From: Nocardia sp. | Lineage (GTDB): Bacteria > Actinomycetota > Actinomycetes > Mycobacteriales > Mycobacteriaceae | DNA: 6,476 bases | Direction of reading: 5' to 3' | Assembly: GCA_017354515.1 (NCBI GenBank) | Contig: JAFMQT010000272.1 | Coordinates: forward strand, 1 to 6,476 | In this document: piece after piece, positions 1 through 5,350 of the stretch | Position numbering within the stretch: the stretch's first letter is position 1 | Layout of the letters: each line of letters begins with the position of its first letter | The notes under the pieces: model-generated | Databases searched by the model: none | Seen by the model: only the letters and a program-made list of their open reading frames with translations | Told to the model about the DNA's origin: nothing | Position numbers and translations under genes: made by a program

Positions 1-1
1 G

Positions 2-298
2 CACCGCGTGCTGTCGTTGAGTGAGGGCGTGCGTTTCGATCTGTCGAACATCGCCGCCATCGGGCCGGCGCCGGTCGATCTGCGTCCGCCGTGGATGCGT
101 GCGCCGGGCACCTTCTTCCCCGGAGTCATCGCGGCCGGCGTCTTCCGGGGTAAGGGCCGTAAGGAATTCTGGGACACCCGCTTCGATGGTGAGGGTGTGT
201 GCATCGACCTCGTCGGCGCCACCTACACCCGGATCGTCGTCGATGTCGAGGATCCCGATGAAGTGTGGCGGATGCTGGTGCACGCGGTCGCCGCCTGA
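2..298 (+). CDS. Hypothetical protein, PH-like, 5'-truncated by window edge
   Basis: The reading frame is open from the first base of the window to a TGA at 296-298, giving at least 98 C-terminal residues. I see no Shine-Dalgarno sequence before the internal GTG at 8 or TTG at 17, and the protein pattern suggests the true start lies upstream. Visible motifs are a central WMRAPGTFFPGVIAAGVF stretch, then KEFWDTRF, a hydrophobic beta segment (GVCIDLVG), and a TRIVVDVEDPDEVWRML terminus. From memory, this order (RAPGT-PGV, EFW/DF, D.(Y)RIVV.V.DP) occurs in small actinobacterial proteins with a bacterial PH-like beta-sandwich fold, often annotated only as hypothetical and sometimes carrying membrane helices in the missing N-terminal part. 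No catalytic residues are evident. Molecular function is unknown. The CDS call is fairly secure; the PH-like assignment is an inference. Confidence 0.75.
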   Translation, partial: HRVLSLSEGVRFDLSNIAAIGPAPVDLRPPWMRAPGTFFPGVIAAGVFRGKGRKEFWDTRFDGEGVCIDLVGATYTRIVVDVEDPDEVWRMLVHAVAA

Positions 299-303
299 TG
301 GTG

Positions 304-397
304 TGAGAGTCGCCGCGTCGGGGAGACTTCGCGCGTCGCGTGAAAGTCGCCGCGTCGTGTAAGAGTCATCGCATCGGGTAATAGTTGTCGTACGAAA
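304..397. repeat. Degenerate 19-bp direct tandem repeat, about five units
   Basis: Units begin at about 304, 322/323, 341, 360 and 379, giving a period of 18-19 bp. The best-conserved core is AGTCGCCGCGTCG preceded by TGA or TAA (units at 304 and 341); the 360 unit reads AGTCATCGCATCG, and the 322 and 379 units are more diverged. The array starts only 5 bp after the upstream stop codon. It is seen directly in the sequence. Its role is unknown: a decayed tandem duplication, an array of binding sites, or iteron-like DNA are all possible. Confidence 0.75.
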
Positions 398-471
398 AGG
401 AAAGTGCGGGCAAAACGTTCGGCAGGTGACGAATCGGACATCGAAATACCCTGCGTAACAGGTAAATGCGA

Positions 472-507
472 CACGCCCGACTCGGCGTGGCGCGCGCGAC
501 ACGCCGA
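472..507. repeat. Two mutually exclusive hairpins sharing one arm
   Basis: CACGCC at 472-477 pairs with GGCGTG at 484-489 (6-nt loop), while TCGGCGTG at 482-489 pairs perfectly with CACGCCGA at 500-507 (10-nt GC-alternating loop). Only one of the two can form at a time. No T-tract follows, so this is not a classical terminator. It could be an attenuator-like switch, a set of three operator half-sites, or chance in GC-rich DNA. Confidence 0.5.
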
Positions 508-528
508 ATTACCGTGGCGTTGTGGCTA

Positions 529-567
529 ATCCGCAGTTTGCGGATCGGCATTCATCGACTATGAATG
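529..567. repeat. Pair of adjacent perfect inverted repeats
   Basis: The first is ATCCGC-AGTTT-GCGGAT (529-545). The second is CATTCAT-CGACT-ATGAATG (549-567). Both have a 5-nt loop and they are 3 bp apart. They sit 65 bp before the TTG start at 632 and cover a possible -35/-10 pair. They could be operators or, if transcribed, two small hairpins in the leader. Confidence 0.55.
538..565 (+). promoter_or_regulatory. Weak candidate promoter for the 632-1852 gene
   Basis: TTGCGG at 538-543 could serve as a -35 box and TATGAA at 560-565 as a -10 box, with a 16-bp spacer. The match is partial (TTG at the -35, four of six at the -10). Transcription would begin near 572 and leave a leader of about 60 nt. 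The boxes are overlapped by the two inverted repeats at 529-567. Confidence 0.25.
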
Positions 568-631
568 GCATGTGCTGTTCTCACCTCGCGAACACCTGTC
601 GGCCGCCGCACCCATCGGGGCGGTGGTCTAG

Positions 632-1852
632 TTGACTGTGGAACATTCCGGAGATGACGAGGTCGGGCAGCTCGCGCGCCGGGTCGAGAAGGCGCGTGGG
701 CGACTGGCGTATCAGTTCGATCCGGCGCTGACCGACGCCCTCTCGGAGAACGAGCTGGCTGCCGAACGCGAGCTGGCGGAGAAGATCCGCGAGCAGGAGC
801 GTGAACAGCGCTGGAAGAATGTCCAGGCGGCGGCCTCCACCTCCGACCGCGCCAGGCAGACCTCCGAAGCGATCGCAAAGGCCGATATGCGAGATCTGTT
901 GATGGCCCGCAAGGCAATTGCGGCGCAACGACGCGAATCCAGCCCGCACGCCAAACTGGCCTCGCTCTACCGGCATCGGGCCTGGTCGATGCGGGCTCTG
1001 GCCGGTGTGGTCATCGCCGGCATGCTGTGGTCGGCGGTCAACGTCCAACACAATATCGCCCCCGGCGGGCCGTCGGATCCGTTGTACTGGTTCAGCTATC
1101 TGCTCGAAGCCATGATCAGCGTCTGCCTCGTCATCATCATGATCGGCACCAACAAGGTCGCCGAATGGGGCATCCTGCACAGCCGCCGGCAGGTGGCGCT
1201 CGCCGAATTGGCGTTGCTGGCGCTGACGGTCGGCCTCAATACGTATCCGTATCTGCGCGTGCAGGATTGGTACAACGTCGGTGTGCACGCGGTCGCGCCG
1301 GTCATGATCGGTGTGGCCCTGCTCGTGCACGACGCGGCCAGCCAGCGCTACGGGCAGGCCATCGCGCACGCCACCGAGCAGATCCGTGATCTGCCCGATC
1401 CGGCCGAGCAGATCCGCCGCAGTATGCCGACCTTCGTGAGCTTCATCCGGCAGGCCGCGCCCGATACCCGGCCCGCGCCGATGGCAGCCCTGCCGGGTGC
1501 GCCCGAGACCAAGCCCGCCCCCAGCCCGGCCGCGTCCTCCGCCACCACCAAGACCGAATCCAGCCGTTCCGCGGACCCGGTCGACGCGGTTGTCGAACCC
1601 GATATCTGGACCCCGAAGACCTCATCGCTGCGTTCGGAGATCCTCGGCACCGATTCGGCGGCCGACGGCAAGCGCAAATCGTCCAAATCCGGTGTGGTGG
1701 ACGATGATTCGGATCCGCTCTCCGACTACGATACCGGCCAGTTCCGGATCGCCGACAGTCTGGAGCAGGAGCTCGAGGAGATGCGCGCCGAGCGCAAGCG
1801 GGCGCGCGACGCCAAACAGCGTGCGACCTCCAACGGGTCGATGTTCGATTGA
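632..1852 (+). CDS. Coiled-coil, four-helix membrane protein of unknown function (Spd/DUF2637-like?)
   Basis: A 406-aa protein. An in-frame TAG at 629-631 directly precedes the TTG at 632, so the start is that TTG or the GTG at 638; a weak purine-rich GGGGCGGTGG (617-626) lies upstream. Residues about 38-102 are charged and heptad-like (AERELAEKIREQEREQR), probably a cytoplasmic coiled coil. Four hydrophobic segments follow at about 119-138, 152-172, 188-206 and 214-233, with the notable stretches WSAVNVQHN, DPLYWFSYLLEAMISV and GLNTYPYL. Residues 276-300 are Pro/Ala-rich, 301-370 are acidic and Ser-rich, and 373-397 form a second charged helix (EQELEEMRAERKRARDAK). The helix bundle recalls actinobacterial plasmid-spread/DUF2637-type proteins, but no transfer gene lies nearby and I cannot confirm this. 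It converges with the GlsB-type gene. The CDS is secure; the function is unknown. Confidence 0.9.
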   Translation: MTVEHSGDDEVGQLARRVEKARGRLAYQFDPALTDALSENELAAERELAEKIREQEREQRWKNVQAAASTSDRARQTSEAIAKADMRDLLMARKAIAAQRRESSPHAKLASLYRHRAWSMRALAGVVIAGMLWSAVNVQHNIAPGGPSDPLYWFSYLLEAMISVCLVIIMIGTNKVAEWGILHSRRQVALAELALLALTVGLNTYPYLRVQDWYNVGVHAVAPVMIGVALLVHDAASQRYGQAIAHATEQIRDLPDPAEQIRRSMPTFVSFIRQAAPDTRPAPMAALPGAPETKPAPSPAASSATTKTESSRSADPVDAVVEPDIWTPKTSSLRSEILGTDSAADGKRKSSKSGVVDDDSDPLSDYDTGQFRIADSLEQELEEMRAERKRARDAKQRATSNGSMFD

Positions 1853-1866
1853 TCTGACCGGTACGC

Positions 1867-1889
1867 CGAGCCACTTCCGAAATGGCTCG
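1867..1889. repeat. Small inverted repeat after the membrane-protein gene
   Basis: CGAGCCA (1867-1873) pairs with TGGCTCG (1883-1889) around a 9-nt segment in which two further A-T pairs can form. It begins 14 bp after the stop codon at 1850-1852 and precedes the much stronger terminator stem. It may contribute to termination or RNA 3'-end stability. Confidence 0.5.
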
Positions 1890-1893
1890 CGAC

Positions 1894-1927
1894 CCCTGAA
1901 ATGACAACGGCCCTGAAATGACAACGG
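1894..1927. repeat. Exact 17-bp tandem duplication
   Basis: CCCTGAAATGACAACGG occurs at 1894-1910 and again, with no gap, at 1911-1927. The second copy supplies the outer left arm of the terminator stem at 1917-1959, so the first copy is a spare left arm that could pair with the same right arm. Confidence 0.95.
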
Positions 1928-1959
1928 CCCGGCGCGGTTCGCGCCGGGCCGTTGTCATT
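1917..1959. terminator. Bidirectional terminator between convergent genes
   Basis: The left arm 1917-1936 is perfectly complementary to the right arm 1940-1959: 20 bp with a 3-nt GTT loop and a GC-rich centre. It lies 64 bp after the stop of the plus-strand membrane-protein gene and 16 bp after the stop of the minus-strand GlsB-type gene, so it can serve both. There is no long T-tract on either side. Stems without T-tracts are common at actinobacterial 3' ends. Confidence 0.9.
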
Positions 1960-1975
1960 CGCCGAGTCGGTGAGA

Positions 1976-2239
1976 TCAGACGCGGGCGCGGATGGCCTTG
2001 TAGATCACCAAGAGGATCACCGCACCGATGATGGCACCGATGAAAGCGTGTTTGACCGGTGGCTGGAGGGTGAAGTGGTGGGGGCTGAAGACCAGACTTC
2101 CGACAGTGCCGCCGACGTAACCGCCGACGATACCCAGAATCGCGGTCCAGATAATTCCGAAGTTCTCTTTACCGGGGACGATGAGACGTGCGATGGCACC
2201 GGCGATGAGGCCGATGACGATCATCCAGACGATACCCAT
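1976..2239 (-). CDS. GlsB/YeaQ/YmgE family stress-response membrane protein
   Basis: An 87-aa, very hydrophobic protein starting at an ATG (2237-2239) with a good ribosome binding site, AAGGAG at 2248-2253, 8 nt upstream. Three predicted membrane helices lie at about residues 3-20, 27-50 and 64-82. The family hallmarks are present: the N-terminal GLIAGAIARLIVPGK segment, the glycine-rich GIVGGYVGGTVGSLVF in the middle helix, and AFIGAIIGAVILLVIYKAI at the end. These match the transglycosylase-associated protein family (Pfam PF04226); despite that name, members have no demonstrated catalytic activity and are associated with general stress responses. Length is typical (80-90 aa). The polar FSPHHFTLQPPVKH linker between helices 2 and 3 is longer than in the shortest members. 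A candidate stress-sigma promoter lies upstream, and the gene ends at the shared terminator. The family call is confident; the physiological role is inferred. Confidence 0.93.
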   Translation of the reverse strand: MGIVWMIVIGLIAGAIARLIVPGKENFGIIWTAILGIVGGYVGGTVGSLVFSPHHFTLQPPVKHAFIGAIIGAVILLVIYKAIRARV

Positions 2240-2247
2240 ATGAAACT

Positions 2248-2253
2248 CTCCTT
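2248..2253 (-). promoter_or_regulatory. Ribosome binding site of the GlsB-type gene
   Basis: AAGGAG on the minus strand, 8 nt before the ATG at 2237-2239; it fixes that start. Confidence 0.85.
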
Positions 2254-2293
2254 CAGGCGGTCCGATCGGGGGAGACCCGACTAACTCAGAGGG

Positions 2294-2319
2294 TTACCCA
2301 TAGTGCGCTGAGATCCACC
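2294..2319 (-). promoter_or_regulatory. Candidate SigB/SigF-type stress promoter for the GlsB-type gene
   Basis: On the minus strand, GGTGG (2315-2319) is followed after exactly 15 bp by GGGTAA (2294-2299). Actinobacterial SigB/SigF promoters are described as roughly GNNTN or GGTTT, 14-17 bp, then GGGTAT/GGGTAC. The -10 match is good and the -35 match partial. Transcription would start near 2287, giving a leader of roughly 48 nt that contains a small TCGGG-GGAGA-CCCGA hairpin (2266-2280). The position fits a stress-induced gene. Inferred, not demonstrated. Confidence 0.45.
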
Positions 2320-2421
2320 GTTATTCACGGATTGGCACGCGAATTCTCTTCGGCGAGTTCCGCCGTTCACCGCCCGGTAGGCATATGCCCACAACTTGCC
2401 GCGCCCCCGCGATCGGCGTCG

Positions 2422-3171
2422 TCAGCCCAGGCGGGCCATCACCGTGCGCGGTAGCAGGGGCAGGACGAGGTTGAGTGCGCGCCACGGCCATTGGGGTACA
2501 CACACCCGGACCCGCTCGGACTCGATGGCCTCGACCATCGCGCGCACGCCACGTTCGAGGGGGACGACCAACTGGGCGTCGTCGGCCTGGGCGGACATGT
2601 CGGTGGCGATGAATCCGGGCTGGATCGTGGTCACGGCGATGGGACTGCGCCGCAGTTCGGTCGCCAAACTCTCACCCAGAGTGGTCAATCCGGCCTTACT
2701 CGCCGAATAGGCGGCCTTCTTCCCGGGCAGGCCGCGTACGGCGCTCATCGAGGAGATGAGGACCAGATGACCGGCGTTCTGATCGCGGAAGATTCGCAGC
2801 GCGGCCTCGGCCTGGGCGAGTGCGCTGACGAAATTGGTGGTGGCGGTCGCGATATTGGCCCACGACCGGCCGGTGCCGACGAGCGCGCCCTTGCCGATGC
2901 CGGCATTGACGATGACCCGGTCCAGGCCATCGAATTCGGCGCGGAACTCCTCGAACACCCGCTCGACCGCGGCATGGTCGTCGACATCGAGAGTCCGTAC
3001 CGACACCCGGATTCCGGGGTGGGCGGCCAGTAGTTCGTCCCGCAGCGCCTCGAGTTCGGGCAGGCGTCGCGCGCACAGTGCCAGGTCACGTCCCTGGGCG
3101 GCGAATCGGCGGGCCATGCCGGCTCCGAGTCCCGCGCTGGCTCCGGTGATGAGGATTCTGCGCCTGCTCAT
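2422..3171 (-). CDS. SDR family NAD(P)-dependent oxidoreductase (Rv0484c-like)
   Basis: A 249-aa classical short-chain dehydrogenase/reductase. The Rossmann dinucleotide motif TGASAGLG is at residues 9-16, the acidic LDVDD turn at 61-65, NAG at 89-91 and the structural/catalytic Asn in TTNF (N113). The active site is ISS (S140/S141, with S141 the probable catalytic Ser) and YSASK (Y155, K159), followed by PGFIATDM at 185-192. Arginines after beta-2 (CARR, 33-36) suggest a preference for NADP(H). The C-terminus (WPWRALNLVLPLLPRTVMARL) is hydrophobic and may touch the membrane. From memory it closely resembles M. tuberculosis Rv0484c, whose substrate is unknown. The ATG at 3169-3171 is the first start after an in-frame TAG; its ribosome binding site is poor, which fits translation following galK 22 bp upstream. 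Fold and enzyme class are secure; the substrate cannot be told. Confidence 0.93.
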   Translation of the reverse strand: MSRRRILITGASAGLGAGMARRFAAQGRDLALCARRLPELEALRDELLAAHPGIRVSVRTLDVDDHAAVERVFEEFRAEFDGLDRVIVNAGIGKGALVGTGRSWANIATATTNFVSALAQAEAALRIFRDQNAGHLVLISSMSAVRGLPGKKAAYSASKAGLTTLGESLATELRRSPIAVTTIQPGFIATDMSAQADDAQLVVPLERGVRAMVEAIESERVRVCVPQWPWRALNLVLPLLPRTVMARLG

Positions 3172-3193
3172 GGTCGGACTCTATATCGACCGG

Positions 3194-4303
3194 TCATTCG
3201 GTGCGTCGTGCGCCCGCGGACGGTAAGGCGACGAAGAACCGCGGCTGCGCGAAATCCGACTCCCGGAACCGCTCCCGGATGGCGTCGGCCACCGCGGCGG
3301 TGCGAGCGGCATCGGTGAGGGCGATGATGCTGCCGCCGAATCCGCCGCCGACCATGCGCGCGCCGTACGCGCCCGCGGCGTTCGCGGCGTCGACCGCGGC
3401 GTCCAATTCGGTTGTGGAGACCTCGAAATCGTCGCGCAGCGACAGCTGGGCGGCGGTGAGGACCGGTCCGATGACCCGGGGATCGTGACCCGCGCGCAGG
3501 GATTCGACCACCGCCAGCACGCGCGCGTTCTCGCTGACCACATGGCGGGCCCGTCGCCGCAGGACCGGATCGGTCAGCCGCTCGGTGGCCGCCGGATCGG
3601 TGATCGCCCGCAATGACCCCACACCGAGTTCGGCTGCCGCTTTCTCACATTCCCGCCGACGCCGCGCGTAGGAACCATCGGCCAGCCGATGCGGTGTACG
3701 GGTATCGGCCACCAGTAACTCGAGTCCCGCCGCGGCCAGGTCGAATCGAACCTGCGCGGTGGTACCGTCGGCGAAATCGATGAAGAGCGCGTGGCCGGCG
3801 CTGCACAGCAGGGATGCGGACTGGTCCAGCGTGCCGGTTGCCGCACCGACATACGAATTCTCGGCGGAGCGTCCGATATCGATCAATTCGGCAGTGTCGA
3901 GTCCGATCTCGAACAGATCACGAATAGCAAGTGCCACAGCACATTCCAGTGCCGCGGAGGAGGACAGTCCGGCGCCCACCGGGACCGCGCCGTCGATGTG
4001 CAGGACCAGACCGGGCAGATCGTGGCCTCGGCGCAGGTATTCGTGCACCACGCCCAGCGGATAGCGCGCCCATCCGGTGACCGCGCTGGTGGCAAGGTTC
4101 GCGAGGGATTCGATGACCGTGGCACCGGGGTGCTGGGCGGAGTCCACGCGCACCGCGGCGTCGGTGGTGATTTCGGCACGGCAGGTGACGACCTGGGGGA
4201 GCGCGATCGGTAAGGCGTAACCGTCGTTGTAGTCGGTGTGTTCGCCGATGATGTTGACCCGCCCGGGCGCGACCCAGACGCCGTGTCCGGACCGTGGACT
4301 CAC
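3194..4303 (-). CDS. galK: Galactokinase
   Basis: A GHMP-family kinase that phosphorylates alpha-D-galactose at C1 with ATP, the first committed step of the Leloir pathway, in the cytoplasm. The GTG at 4301-4303 is preceded by GGAGG (4309-4313) with a 5-nt spacer and gives 369 aa, close to the usual 350-390. A longer frame back to an ATG at 4420 would overrun the end of the upstream gene. The galactokinase signature GRVNIIGEHTDYN is at residues 14-26 (R15 equivalent to the catalytic Arg), the ATP-binding loop PVGAGLSSSAA at 108-118, the catalytic Asp in GTLDQSAS (D160), and GHMP motif 3 MVGGGFGGSIIAL at 317-329. All key residues are present, so it should be active. galT and galE are absent from the window. 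The next gene, the SDR, follows after 22 bp, suggesting an operon. Confidence 0.95.
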   Translation of the reverse strand: MSPRSGHGVWVAPGRVNIIGEHTDYNDGYALPIALPQVVTCRAEITTDAAVRVDSAQHPGATVIESLANLATSAVTGWARYPLGVVHEYLRRGHDLPGLVLHIDGAVPVGAGLSSSAALECAVALAIRDLFEIGLDTAELIDIGRSAENSYVGAATGTLDQSASLLCSAGHALFIDFADGTTAQVRFDLAAAGLELLVADTRTPHRLADGSYARRRRECEKAAAELGVGSLRAITDPAATERLTDPVLRRRARHVVSENARVLAVVESLRAGHDPRVIGPVLTAAQLSLRDDFEVSTTELDAAVDAANAAGAYGARMVGGGFGGSIIALTDAARTAAVADAIRERFRESDFAQPRFFVALPSAGARRTE

Positions 4304-4308
4304 ACTTG

Positions 4309-4313
4309 CCTCC
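4309..4313 (-). promoter_or_regulatory. Ribosome binding site that fixes the galK start
   Basis: GGAGG on the minus strand, 5 nt before the GTG at 4301-4303. This supports the shorter galK product over the 39-residue N-terminal extension. Confidence 0.8.
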
Positions 4314-4385
4314 GCACTGTCGACGAATCGTGTGCGGAACGGTATCAGTGCGGGCGAGCCCGCGGTCCGGCAGCGGGGAAGCGGC

Positions 4386-4787
4386 TCAGTACTCCGGGCC
4401 CACCGATCCGCTCGGGCCATAGGAACCCGACGGCGGTGGTGCCGGCAGCATGACCCAGCTACCGCAGTTGCGCGACCGGAAGCCCACGTCGCCCGGTTTG
4501 ATCAGCACCTTGATCGGCGCGGCCTTGGTGGAATTGCTGTCGATCACATAGCTGTTCGGGTTCTCCTTGTCCCCGGGTGCCGCGATGACCCGCAGACGCT
4601 GCCAGAAGCAGTCGAGGTTGTTTCTCGGTCCCGAAGCCTGGTAGATGCCCGGTGCGATATCGACTCCCACCCGGTAGACGCCGTCACCGGGGATGCTCGT
4701 GGCCGGATTCGCGCCCGCGGTTCCGGAGCCGAGCATCGTCGCCGCGGCCGCGACGGCCCCGGCGATCACAAACGTGCGTTCACGCAC
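4386..4787 (-). CDS. Small secreted actinobacterial protein of unknown function
   Basis: A 133-aa product from a GTG (4785-4787) with AGGAGG (4794-4799) 6 nt upstream. The frame could extend to 5075, but the added residues do not look like protein and would bury the signal peptide. Residues 1-26 form a Sec signal peptide: MRERTF, then an Ala-rich core, with likely cleavage after GTAGA; there is no lipobox Cys. The mature part carries the pattern GDGVYRVGVDIAPGIYQASGP, C60-FWQRL, and VGFRSRNCGSW with C108. I recall this GTY.VG.DI.PGTY...CYW.RL...CGTW pattern from many small exported proteins of Nocardia, Streptomyces and relatives, in single or repeated form, with C60-C108 a probable disulfide. 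No function is established. The C-terminus is Pro/Gly/Ser-rich. galK begins 82 bp downstream on the same strand, with only a weak 5-bp hairpin (4350-4363) between. Confidence 0.88.
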   Translation of the reverse strand: MRERTFVIAGAVAAAATMLGSGTAGANPATSIPGDGVYRVGVDIAPGIYQASGPRNNLDCFWQRLRVIAAPGDKENPNSYVIDSNSTKAAPIKVLIKPGDVGFRSRNCGSWVMLPAPPPSGSYGPSGSVGPEY

Positions 4788-4793
4788 GACAAT

Positions 4794-4799
4794 CCTCCT
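4794..4799 (-). promoter_or_regulatory. Ribosome binding site of the secreted-protein gene
   Basis: A perfect AGGAGG on the minus strand, 6 nt before the GTG at 4785-4787; it decides the start over far-upstream in-frame codons. Confidence 0.85.
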
Positions 4800-5088
4800 A
4801 GATATCGCAAATCGATCACCGTTCACCCAGGTGACCGCGGGAGATGGTGCACATCTTCCGGGGCCTTGGTATATCAGAAAATTATCGATGTCGCCGTGAA
4901 TCGGCAAAATATCGGGCAAATAGACATCAAACGTCCGCATTTCGTCAGGGGGTTTACCGCAGGCCGCGATTGTTGTTGAGCGGCAACGGGATTCGGAACC
5001 CCTGGCGGACGTCCCCGCGAGCTCCCCTCGTGCCCACGGGGACGGCACCGGTGCGGGATGTTTCGCCCGGTACAAGGTCGGAAATTAC

Positions 5089-5110
5089 TGCAGATTCACT
5101 GGCATCTGCA
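5089..5110. repeat. Perfect 7-bp inverted repeat
   Basis: TGCAGAT (5089-5095) and ATCTGCA (5104-5110) flank an 8-bp centre. It lies beside an AT-rich stretch about 300 bp before the secreted-protein start, and could be an operator for a dimeric regulator. Confidence 0.55.
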
Positions 5111-5251
5111 ACATGCATACTGATTGGAAATTAAATTAGCGTTGCAAATGATCTCGCGTCCGGCGGCCTAGCATATCGAGCGTAACCGGGCTTTACGCAG
5201 GGCTTTCCGGCGGTATCGCGAGGATCGGCACCGTAGCGATATCCTGGCTAC

Positions 5252-5268
5252 CGAATCGTGTCGATTCG
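5252..5268. repeat. Perfect 7-bp inverted repeat, CGAATCG-TGT-CGATTCG
   Basis: A near-palindrome of 17 bp with a 3-bp centre, in the middle of the divergent intergenic region. The compact symmetric form is more typical of a dimeric repressor site than of an RNA terminator. The cognate regulator is unknown. Confidence 0.55.
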
Positions 5269-5317
5269 TGGCGCCGGCGGCTGTGGTCAGCGACACATAT
5301 GCGACAGATTCGGTCTG

Positions 5318-5350
5318 GGCAATCAGGAGGCCCGCAGCGCGTGGATTGCC
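5318..5350. repeat. Perfect 7-bp inverted repeat enclosing an AGGAGG
   Basis: GGCAATC (5318-5324) pairs with GATTGCC (5344-5350). The 19-nt loop begins with AGGAGG (5325-5330) and the right arm overlaps the first codons of the possible small ORF at 5341. Confidence 0.5.

Larger units (their letters stand above)
299..631. other. Gene-free intergenic region, 333 bp
   Basis: Between two plus-strand genes. It holds a degenerate 19-bp tandem repeat (304-397), two overlapping GGCGTG/CACGCC hairpins (472-507), two short perfect inverted repeats (529-545 and 549-567) and a weak candidate promoter (538-565) for the following gene. Open frames here on either strand look random: composition is arginine/serine-rich and none has a convincing ribosome binding site. 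I find no factor-independent terminator with a T-tract after the first gene. Confidence 0.7.

Noticed and set aside
404..529. Possible 41-codon plus-strand ORF starting at GTG 404 after an AAAAGG run
   Set aside because: The ribosome binding site is weak and too close (3 nt), the peptide has no features, and a frame of this length is expected by chance.
581..1369. 262-codon minus-strand open frame opposite the 406-aa membrane protein gene
   Set aside because: Composition is His/Asp/Arg/Gln-rich with no domain, typical of the antisense shadow of a GC-rich gene; the plus-strand frame has real membrane helices and a coiled coil.
2351..2365. CGGCG-AGTTC-CGCCG hairpin after the SDR gene as a terminator
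   Set aside because: The stem is only 5 bp and no T-tract follows on the minus strand, so I do not call it a terminator.
2380..2389. Palindrome GGCATATGCC as an operator
   Set aside because: A single 10-bp palindrome with no second copy or promoter nearby; expected often enough by chance.
2491..3033. 180-codon plus-strand open frame
   Set aside because: Antisense to the SDR gene, which shows all catalytic motifs; the plus frame has no recognisable protein features.
4304..4420. 39-residue N-terminal extension of galactokinase
   Set aside because: The GTG at 4301-4303 has a well-placed GGAGG and gives the normal length; the extension would overlap the end of the upstream gene.
4236..4979. 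247-codon plus-strand open frame across galK and the secreted-protein gene
   Set aside because: It runs antisense over two genes with good ribosome binding sites and family motifs; its product is Arg-rich and featureless.
4788..5075. 96-residue N-terminal extension of the secreted protein, back to an upstream ATG
   Set aside because: It would place the signal peptide internally and ignore the AGGAGG located 6 nt before the GTG at 4785-4787.
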